Assembly (NCBI RefSeq): GCF_017356015.1
Contig: NZ_JAFIQV010000039.1
Location: 1-64,000 of the forward strand
Direction of reading: 5' to 3'
Length of the DNA stretch: 64,000 nucleotides
DNA from: Azospirillum sp. SYSU D00513
GTDB taxonomy: Bacteria > Pseudomonadota > Alphaproteobacteria > Azospirillales > Azospirillaceae
Part shown: positions 57,598 through 64,000 of the stretch, piece by piece
Numbering within the stretch: position 1 is the first letter of the stretch
Layout: every line of letters starts with the position of its first letter
Program-made: the position numbers and the translations under genes
Notes under the pieces: model-generated
Database searches by the model: none
Told to the model about the DNA's origin: nothing
What the model saw: the letters and a program-made list of their open reading frames with translations, nothing else

Positions 57598-58077
57598 ATG
57601 CCGCACCGCACGACGACACGCACCCTGACCCTTCCCGACGAGGAGGCGACCGCCGCCCTGGCACGCCGTCTGGCCGCCCTGCTGGCGCCCGGCGACATGG
57701 TGGCCCTGCGCGGTGATCTCGGCGCCGGAAAGACGGCGCTGGCCCGCGCGCTGATCCGCTCGGTCACCGAGCCCGACGCCGAAGTGCCCTCGCCCACCTT
57801 CACGCTGGTCCAGACCTACGACACGGACATCGGCCCGCTCTGGCATTTCGACCTCTACCGCCTGTCCGGTCCGGACGAGGTGGTCGAGCTGGGCTGGGAC
57901 GAGGCGCGGGCCGAGGCCGTGGCGCTGGTGGAATGGCCGGACCGGCTAGGCCCCATGATGCCGGAGGAGCGGCTGGACCTGACCCTCACCCTTGCCGGCC
58001 CCACGGCGCGGCGCGCGGAGCTGACGGGGCACGGGAGCTGGGCCGGACGGCTCGACGCATTGGACGTGACGCCATGA
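57598..58077 (+). CDS. tsaE: tRNA threonylcarbamoyladenosine biosynthesis ATPase
   Basis: A 159-residue P-loop protein needed with TsaB/TsaD for t6A at tRNA position 37. Walker A is RGDLGAGKTALARAL, followed by the family motifs VPSPTFTLVQTY, HFDLYRL and ALVEWPDRLG. It starts the run tsaE-amgK-murU-addB-addA; its stop overlaps the next ATG (ATGA). Confidence 0.93.
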   Translation: MPHRTTTRTLTLPDEEATAALARRLAALLAPGDMVALRGDLGAGKTALARALIRSVTEPDAEVPSPTFTLVQTYDTDIGPLWHFDLYRLSGPDEVVELGWDEARAEAVALVEWPDRLGPMMPEERLDLTLTLAGPTARRAELTGHGSWAGRLDALDVTP

Positions 58078-59141
58078 GTTCCGTTGACGCAACTGGTTCG
58101 TTTGACGCAAGCAGCCCGGTTGACGCACGCAAGCGTGTTGACGCAATCGCCGCCTTCCTCGCCCGCAACGGGCTGGGCGGCGCCCGGCGCACGCCGCTGG
58201 CCGGCGATGCCTCGGCCCGCCGCTACGAGCGGGTGGAGAAGCCCGGCGGCGGCACGGTGATCCTGGTGGACACCCCGGCCCCAGCCGACGACTTGGTCCC
58301 CTTCATCGTCATCGGCGAGACCCTGCGCCGGCTCGGTCTGTCGGCGCCGGAGATCCTGGCGGCGGAGGTCGAGGCCGGCCTCGCGATCCAGGAGGATTTC
58401 GGCGACGACACGCTGTCGCGCCTGCTGGGCGCCGGTGAGGACCCCCATGCGCTCTACGCGCTGGCGACAGACGCGCTGATCGCGCTGCACCGGGACTTCC
58501 CGCCCGCGGAAGCCACGAGGCTCGGCCTGCCCCGCTACGACGCCCCGCTCTTCACCGAACAGGTGGCGCTGCTGGCCGAGGTCTATGTGCCCGCCGCCAC
58601 CGGCAAGTCCCCTTCCGACGCCGCACTCGCCGATTTCGCGGCGGCCTGGGGCCGGGTCGTGCCGGCGGCCTGCGACGGGCCGCAATCGCTGCTGCTGCGC
58701 GACTATCACGTGGACAACGTGATGCGGCTGCCGCGTCCCGGCGTGCGGGCGGCCGGGCTGATCGATTTCCAGAACGCCGGGCTCGGCCCCGTCGCCTACG
58801 ATCTGGTGTCGCTGCTGGAGGATGCCCGGCGCGACGTGCCGGCCGACCTCGCCGAGGCGATGGTCGCGCGCTACCTCGCGGCCTTTCCCGGGCTGGACGC
58901 GGCGGCCTTCCGCCGCTCCTACGCCGTGCTGGGGGCGGTGCGCCACACGCGCATCGTCGCCGTCTTCGTGCGGCTTGCCCTGCAGCAGGGCAAGCGCGCC
59001 TATCTCACCCATCTGCCGCGCGTCTGGCGCCTGCTGGAAGCGCAGCTCGCCAAGCCCGAACTGGCCCCCCTGGCCGAGTGGTTCGCGCGCCATCTTCCGC
59101 CGGGCACCCGCGCGGACTTCGTCGTTCCGGAGCCGGATTGA
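58074..59141 (+). CDS. amgK: AmgK-like sugar kinase, aminoglycoside phosphotransferase fold
   Basis: A 355-residue kinase. The nucleotide loop is LAGDASARRYERV, the catalytic loop LLRDYHVDNVMRL and the metal site GLIDFQNAGLGPVAYDL, as in AmgK, which phosphorylates the anomeric OH of N-acetylmuramate/N-acetylglucosamine in cell wall recycling. It overlaps tsaE and is followed two bases later by the nucleotidyltransferase expected of MurU. The first 24 codons are unusual: four TTGACGCA words at exact 18-bp steps encode (V/F)DA repeats. Confidence 0.88.
   Translation: MSSVDATGSFDASSPVDARKRVDAIAAFLARNGLGGARRTPLAGDASARRYERVEKPGGGTVILVDTPAPADDLVPFIVIGETLRRLGLSAPEILAAEVEAGLAIQEDFGDDTLSRLLGAGEDPHALYALATDALIALHRDFPPAEATRLGLPRYDAPLFTEQVALLAEVYVPAATGKSPSDAALADFAAAWGRVVPAACDGPQSLLLRDYHVDNVMRLPRPGVRAAGLIDFQNAGLGPVAYDLVSLLEDARRDVPADLAEAMVARYLAAFPGLDAAAFRRSYAVLGAVRHTRIVAVFVRLALQQGKRAYLTHLPRVWRLLEAQLAKPELAPLAEWFARHLPPGTRADFVVPEPD
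58084..58145 (+). repeat. 18-bp periodic repeat at the 5' end of amgK
   Basis: TTGACGCA occurs at 58084, 58102, 58120 and 58138, exactly 18 bp apart, with variable intervening bases. It encodes four six-residue units opening (V/F)DA. The period keeps the reading frame. Confidence 0.85.
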
Positions 59142-59143
59142 AC

Positions 59144-59887
59144 ATGTCGTCTTCTGTTTCCATGCCGAAAAGGGCCATGGTCCTGGCGGCGGGCCTCGGC
59201 CTGCGCATGCGCCCCCTGACGCTGGAGCGGCCCAAGCCGCTCATTCCCATCCAGGGCAAGGCGATGCTCGATCACGCGCTCGACCGGCTGGCCGAGGCCG
59301 GGGTGGAGACCGCCGTGGTCAACAGCCACTACAAGGGCGAGATGATCGCCGAACATCTGAAGGACCGGAAAAAGCCCGCCATCCTGCTCTCGCCGGAGGA
59401 CACGCTGCTGGAGACGGGCGGCGGGGTGAAGAAGGCCCTGCCGCTGCTCGGCGATGCCCCGGTCTTCGCGGTCAACGCCGACATCCTCTGGCTCGACGGG
59501 CCGGTGCCGACGCTGGAGCGGCTGGCCCGCAACTGGAACCCCGACGAGATGGACGCGCTGCTCCTGCTTATGGCGACCACCAAGTCGGTGGGCTATGACG
59601 GGCGCGGCGACTATCACATGGACCCGATGGGCCGGCTGTCCCGCCGGGGCGAGCAGGACATCGCCCCCTTCGTCTTCGCCGGCGTCCAGATCGTGAAGCC
59701 GGAGCTGTTCCGGGACATGCCGGAGGGGCCCTTCTCCACCAACCGCGTCTGGAACCGCGCGCAGGAGGCCGGGCGCCTCTTCGGGCTGGCGCATGACGGC
59801 ATGTGGTTCCACGTCGGCACGCCCGACGCCCTGCGCGAGTCGGAGGACATCCTGTCCTTCGGCGGCATGTCGCTGGTCACGACCTGA
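59144..59887 (+). CDS. murU: MurU-like nucleotidyltransferase
   Basis: A 247-residue sugar-1-phosphate nucleotidyltransferase. The signature AMVLAAGLGLRMRPLTLERP and the following KPLIP fit the uridylyl/guanylyltransferase group; NADILWLD provides the metal-binding aspartate. With AmgK next to it, MurU, which converts MurNAc 1-phosphate to UDP-MurNAc in peptidoglycan recycling, is the most likely role. A mannose-1-phosphate guanylyltransferase is the alternative by sequence alone. Confidence 0.85.
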   Translation: MSSSVSMPKRAMVLAAGLGLRMRPLTLERPKPLIPIQGKAMLDHALDRLAEAGVETAVVNSHYKGEMIAEHLKDRKKPAILLSPEDTLLETGGGVKKALPLLGDAPVFAVNADILWLDGPVPTLERLARNWNPDEMDALLLLMATTKSVGYDGRGDYHMDPMGRLSRRGEQDIAPFVFAGVQIVKPELFRDMPEGPFSTNRVWNRAQEAGRLFGLAHDGMWFHVGTPDALRESEDILSFGGMSLVTT

Positions 59888-60017
59888 ACGCATTGGGCCC
59901 GAACGCAATGGGGCCAGGTGCCGGGAAAGGATGGTCACAGCCCGGCTTTTCCTACATGATGTATTAACCAAGCCAACCGATAACGACATGCGGTAGAAGC
60001 ACGTGAGGGACAGCGCG

Positions 60018-62990
60018 ATGACGGGGCCGGAAGCCAAGGTCTACAGCATTCCGGCGGGCGCGCCCTTCGTGGATCACCTCGCCGCGGGCATCCTGGCGCG
60101 GGTCGGCGGCGACCCGCTGGCGCTCGCCGGGGTCACCGTCCTGCTGCCGAACCGGCGCGCCTGCCGCTCCCTGCGCGAGGCCTTCCTGCGCCGCTCCGGC
60201 GGAACGCCGATGCTGCTGCCGCGCATGAGCCCGCTCGGCGACGTCGATCCCGACGCGCTGAGCCTCGGCATGGAGGAGCTGCCCGGCGCCGGCTTCGACC
60301 TGCCCGAGGCGATCGCGCCGCTCAAGCGCCAGCTCCTGCTGACCCAGGCCGTGCTGCGGGTCGGCGGGGTCGCGGCGACCACGGCGCAGGCCGTGCGGCT
60401 GGCCGGCGATCTCGGCCATTTCATCGACGAGGTCTGGACGGAGGGCGCCGGATTCGACCGCCTCTCCACCCTGGTGCCGGAGGATTACGCCCAGCACTGG
60501 CAGATCACCCTGCGCTTCCTGACCATCATCACCGAACATTGGCCCTCCATTCAGGCGATCAACGAGACGGTCGATCCGGCGCAGCGCCGCAACCTCCTCC
60601 TGAAGACCCAGGCGGACCTCTGGCGAGCCCGGCCGCCGGCCGGTCCCATCATCGCCGCGGGCTCCACCGGCTCCATCCCCGCCGCCGCGGAGTTGCTGGC
60701 CGTGATCGCCCGGCTGCCGCAGGGCTCCGTCGTGCTGCCCGGCCTGGACCAGATGGCCGATGACGCGACCTGGGATGCCATCGAGAAGGACGAGTCGCAC
60801 CCGCAGTACGGCCTTGCCACGCTGCTCGGCACGCTCGGCGTGACGCGCGACATCGTCGGGCTCTGGACCGATACCGCCGAACCACGGGCCGCCCGTGCCC
60901 GGCTGATGGCCGAGGCCATGCGCCCGGCCAGCACGACCGAGGACTGGCGGACCCTCGAAGGGCTGAACGAGACCGCGCTGGCCGGGCTGACGCGCATCGA
61001 CGCCGCCACCTCGGAGGAGGAGGCGGCGGTGGTGGCGCTGCTGATGCGCCACGCGCTGGAGACGCCGGAGAAGACCGCGGCGCTCGTCACGCCGGACGGC
61101 AACCTGGCGCGCCGCGTGGTGGTGGCGCTGTCGCGCTGGGGCATTGCGGTGAACGACTCGGCGGGCCGGCTGCTGGCCCACACCGCCGTGGGCACCTATC
61201 TGCGGCTGACGGCGGAGCTGGCCGCCGGCCGCGCCCACCCGCTGACGCTGCTGGCGCTCGCCAAGCACCCGCTGGCGGCGGGCGGGCGCGATTCCTCCGA
61301 CTTCCGCAACGCCGCCCGCGCGCTGGAGCGCACCGTGCTGCGCGGCCCGCGCCCGGCGGAAGGCTTCGACGGGGTGATGGCCGCCCTTCGCGAGGCCGAA
61401 CGCTTCGAGCACACCGAACAGCAGGCCATCCTGATCGAATGGCTCGAGGGGCTGCGCGTGCTCGCCGCCCCGCTGATGGAGGCGTTCGAACGCCGCGAGG
61501 TGCCGCTCGCCGAACTGATGAAGATTCATGTCGCCTTTGCGGAGGCGCTCGCGGCCAGCGCGCAGGAAACCGGTCCCGAAAGGCTGTGGCGCCACGACGA
61601 TGGCGAGGCCGCCGCGCGGTTCGTGCATGGGCTGCTCGAAGCGGCGGACGGCTTCCCAGCCATTCCGGTCACCGACTACACGGCCGTGCTGGACGCGCTG
61701 ATGGAAGGCTGCCGGGTCACCCCGCGCTACGGCCTGCACCCGCGCCTCGCCATCCTCGGCCCGATGGAGGCGCGCCTCCAGCAGTTCGACCTGATGATCC
61801 TCGGCGGGCTGAACGAGGGCACATGGCCGGCCCAGGCCGCCGCCGATCCCTGGATGTCGCGCCCGATGCGCCGCGCCTTCGGCCTGCCCTGCCCGGAGCA
61901 GGCGACCGGCCGCTCCGCCCACGACTTCGTCCAGTCCTGCGGCGCGGCGGAGGTGGTTCTGACCCGCGCCGAACGGGTGGAGGGCACGCCGACCGTGCCC
62001 TCGCGCTGGCTGCTGCGGCTGGAAACGGTGCTGCGCGCCCTGAACCTGGACGGGCGCATCGACGCGGCCGGCGACTGCTGGCTCGCCTGGGCCCGCGCCA
62101 TGGACGAGCCGGACGCCGTGCGGCCCATCCCGGCCCCGGAACCGCGCCCGCCCGTGGCGGCCCGCCCGCGCAAGCTGTCGGTCACCCAGGTGGAGACCTG
62201 GATGCGCGACCCCTACGCCATCTACGCGCGCCACGTGCTGCGGCTGGGCCGGCTCGACCCCATCGCCGCCGATCCGGGGGCTTCGGAGCGCGGCCAGTTC
62301 ATCCACGCCTCGCTCGACGCCTTCGTGCGCGAACACCCGGGCACCCTGCCCGAGGACGCGCTGCACCGGCTGATCGCCATCGGCCGCAAACAGTTCGGCC
62401 CGCTGCTGGACACCCATCCCGACGTCTGGGCCTTCTGGTGGCCACGCTTCGAGCGGGTCGCCGAATGGTTCATCGGGCTGGAGCGCGAACGCCGCCTGAC
62501 CATCAAGCCCATGGCGACGGAGGTCACCGGCACGCTGGAGCTGTCCGGCCCGGCCGGCCCCTTCACCCTGACGGCCAAGGCCGACCGCATCGACTCCTCC
62601 GCCGGAGGGTTGGTGCTGATCGACTACAAGACCGGCACCCTGCCCTCGGCCCGCGAGATCGAGCTGGGCTTCGCCCCGCAGCTCCCGCTGGAGGCGGCCA
62701 TCGCCGAGACCGGCGGCTTCGCGCAAGTGGCGGAGCGGCGCGTGGCCGAGCTGGCCTTCTGGCGGCTGGCCGGCGGCGACCCGGCCGGCGAGGAGAAGCC
62801 CGTGAAGGGCGACCCCGCCGCACTCGCCGCCGAGGCGAAGGCCGGGCTGGAGGCGCTGATCCGGGAGTTCGACGACCCGGCCACCCCCTACCGCTCCTGC
62901 CCCAGGCCGTCCGTCGCCCCGCGCTACACCGATTACGCCCATCTCGCCCGCGTCCAGGAATGGTCCGCCGGCGGTGGAGGTGAGGAATGA
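60018..62990 (+). CDS. addB: Double-strand break repair nuclease subunit AddB
   Basis: About 990 residues; ATG 60018 follows GAGGGA, with GTG 60003 as an alternative. N-terminal region (VLLPNRRACRSLREAFL) and central inactive-helicase-like parts match alphaproteobacterial AddB. The C-terminal RecB-type nuclease has LVLIDYKTGTLPSAREIE and the glutamine QLPLEAAI. I do not see the four-cysteine iron-sulfur cluster of the Bacillus protein. Its stop overlaps addA (ATGA), and both subunits form the helicase-nuclease that processes broken ends for RecA. Confidence 0.93.
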   Translation: MTGPEAKVYSIPAGAPFVDHLAAGILARVGGDPLALAGVTVLLPNRRACRSLREAFLRRSGGTPMLLPRMSPLGDVDPDALSLGMEELPGAGFDLPEAIAPLKRQLLLTQAVLRVGGVAATTAQAVRLAGDLGHFIDEVWTEGAGFDRLSTLVPEDYAQHWQITLRFLTIITEHWPSIQAINETVDPAQRRNLLLKTQADLWRARPPAGPIIAAGSTGSIPAAAELLAVIARLPQGSVVLPGLDQMADDATWDAIEKDESHPQYGLATLLGTLGVTRDIVGLWTDTAEPRAARARLMAEAMRPASTTEDWRTLEGLNETALAGLTRIDAATSEEEAAVVALLMRHALETPEKTAALVTPDGNLARRVVVALSRWGIAVNDSAGRLLAHTAVGTYLRLTAELAAGRAHPLTLLALAKHPLAAGGRDSSDFRNAARALERTVLRGPRPAEGFDGVMAALREAERFEHTEQQAILIEWLEGLRVLAAPLMEAFERREVPLAELMKIHVAFAEALAASAQETGPERLWRHDDGEAAARFVHGLLEAADGFPAIPVTDYTAVLDALMEGCRVTPRYGLHPRLAILGPMEARLQQFDLMILGGLNEGTWPAQAAADPWMSRPMRRAFGLPCPEQATGRSAHDFVQSCGAAEVVLTRAERVEGTPTVPSRWLLRLETVLRALNLDGRIDAAGDCWLAWARAMDEPDAVRPIPAPEPRPPVAARPRKLSVTQVETWMRDPYAIYARHVLRLGRLDPIAADPGASERGQFIHASLDAFVREHPGTLPEDALHRLIAIGRKQFGPLLDTHPDVWAFWWPRFERVAEWFIGLERERRLTIKPMATEVTGTLELSGPAGPFTLTAKADRIDSSAGGLVLIDYKTGTLPSAREIELGFAPQLPLEAAIAETGGFAQVAERRVAELAFWRLAGGDPAGEEKPVKGDPAALAAEAKAGLEALIREFDDPATPYRSCPRPSVAPRYTDYAHLARVQEWSAGGGGEE

Positions 62991-64000
62991 CCGTGCTGGA
63001 CCTGTCCGCCCGCAGCCTGCCGCTCGACCCCAACGTGGCGCAACGCCGGGCGTCCGACCCCCAGGCCTCCGTCTGGGTGGGCGCCTCGGCCGGTTCCGGC
63101 AAGACCAAGGTGCTGACCGACCGCGTGCTGCGGCTGATGCTGGCCGGCACGCAGCCCTCGCGCATCCTCTGCCTGACCTTCACCAAGGCGGCCGCGGCGG
63201 AAATGTCGATCCGCATCAACCGCACGCTCGGCATCTGGGCCACCCTGCCCGACGAGGCGCTGGAGGACCGGCTCTTCGATCTGTGCGGCGAGCGGCCGAG
63301 CCGCGAGGCGCGGCTGACCGCGCGGCGCCTCTTCGCCCAGGTGGTGGACTGTCCCGGCGGCATGAGGATCCAGACGATCCACGCCTTCTGCCAGTCGCTG
63401 CTGCGCCGCTTCCCGCTGGAGGCCGGGCTCGCCCCGCATTTCGACGTGATGGACGACCGCACCGCCGCCGGGCTGCTGGCCGAGGCGCGCGATTCCGTGC
63501 TGCACGCCGGGCGGGCCAACCCGGACACGCCGCTCGGCCGGGCGGTCGACCGGCTGACCGCCGACCTCAACGCCGAGGAGTTCGCCGACCTTCTGTCCGA
63601 GCTGACCAGCGAGCGCGGGCGGATCGACCGCATCCTGACGCAGCATGGCGGACCGGAGGGGCGGGACGAAGTGGAACGGCGCCGCAGGCTGGAGGCCACC
63701 ATCCGGGCGGTCCACGGCACGCTGGGGGTCGAGCCCGGCGTGACCGAGGCGTCCATCCTGACCGAGGCCTGCGCCGACGGCGCGCTCGACGCGCCGACCC
63801 TGCGCGAGGCCTGCCGGGCGCTGTCGGCCGGGTCGGCCACCGACCAGGAGCGCGGCATCGGCATCCAGCAATGGCTGGACGCGGCGGAAAGCCGGGTGAA
63901 GGCCTTCCACGCCTACGCCAAGCTTTACCTCACGGCCGAGGGCAGCCCGCGCAAGACGCTGATCACCAAGAAGGCGGCAGGATCCGCCCCGCACGCGCTG
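62987..64000 (+). CDS. addA: Double-strand break repair helicase AddA, N-terminal part
   Basis: The frame starts at ATG 62987, overlapping the addB stop, and runs to the window end (338 codons, no stop). It encodes the UvrD/Rep-type helicase start: Q-motif region SDPQASVWVGA, Walker A ASAGSGKTKVLTDRVLRL, motif Ia LCLTFTKAAAAEM and TIHAFCQSLLRRF. The full protein is usually about 1150-1200 residues, so about 70% lies outside. Confidence 0.95.
   Translation, partial: MTVLDLSARSLPLDPNVAQRRASDPQASVWVGASAGSGKTKVLTDRVLRLMLAGTQPSRILCLTFTKAAAAEMSIRINRTLGIWATLPDEALEDRLFDLCGERPSREARLTARRLFAQVVDCPGGMRIQTIHAFCQSLLRRFPLEAGLAPHFDVMDDRTAAGLLAEARDSVLHAGRANPDTPLGRAVDRLTADLNAEEFADLLSELTSERGRIDRILTQHGGPEGRDEVERRRRLEATIRAVHGTLGVEPGVTEASILTEACADGALDAPTLREACRALSAGSATDQERGIGIQQWLDAAESRVKAFHAYAKLYLTAEGSPRKTLITKKAAGSAPHAL

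Noticed and set aside
59964-62942. 992-codon minus-strand frame over addB
   Set aside because: Antisense shadow of AddB; no ribosome site and no domain.

Overview
The window is about 70% G+C and reads as the chromosome of an alphaproteobacterium, most likely Azospirillum or a close relative in the Rhodospirillales. That placement is an inference. It rests on high G+C, the folC-accD-trpA-trpB cluster, the tsaE-amgK-murU-addB-addA cluster, an alphaproteobacterial-type ferredoxin-NADP reductase, and the large number of PAS/Cache sensor kinases. The housekeeping genes argue for a chromosome rather than a plasmid.

Positions 1-6 kb are an accessory patch. They hold an IS256-family end inserted into an IS630-family transposase, two 104-bp MITE-like elements, an AT-rich three-gene operon ending in an FRG-domain protein, a gene-free stretch with DnaA-box-like words and a strong hairpin, a serine recombinase, and a complete ISAs1-family element (1330 bp, 10-bp target duplication) sitting in the recombinase's upstream region. 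A toxin-antitoxin pair (excisionase-type HTH plus PIN domain) follows at 6.2-7.2 kb, then a 903-residue beta-helix protein that looks like a type I secretion substrate.

Positions 10-22 kb centre on sugar uptake. Glucokinase diverges from two ABC permeases and an ATPase. A response regulator and sensor kinase diverge from the matching sugar-binding protein gene. The two divergent promoter regions carry the same block of GTAAC half-sites with identical spacing, so one OmpR-type regulator probably controls the split transport regulon. A lipid A-type acyltransferase lies between the parts.

Positions 22-31 kb hold a Cache/PAS hybrid kinase, a DUF4186 gene with a leader resembling an SAH riboswitch, an SDR oxidoreductase, a chemoreceptor, an MFS transporter and tRNA-Arg(CCU). 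Positions 30.5-40 kb hold a HAD-like protein, an unusual acidic zinc-ribbon protein with four short helical repeats, folC, accD, trpA, trpB and two tandem orphan amino-acid-type binding proteins.

Positions 40-56 kb are again rich in signalling: a TorS-like hybrid kinase, a DivL-like PAS kinase with a degraded ATPase domain, a serine hydrolase, NDH-2, an MscS channel, an ArsR-led small operon, and a second two-component system divergent from a Spy/CpxP-like periplasmic protein, again with GTAAC repeats between them. Positions 56-64 kb carry ferredoxin-NADP reductase, a repeat-containing spacer and the tsaE-amgK-murU-addB-addA run, with addA cut by the window end.
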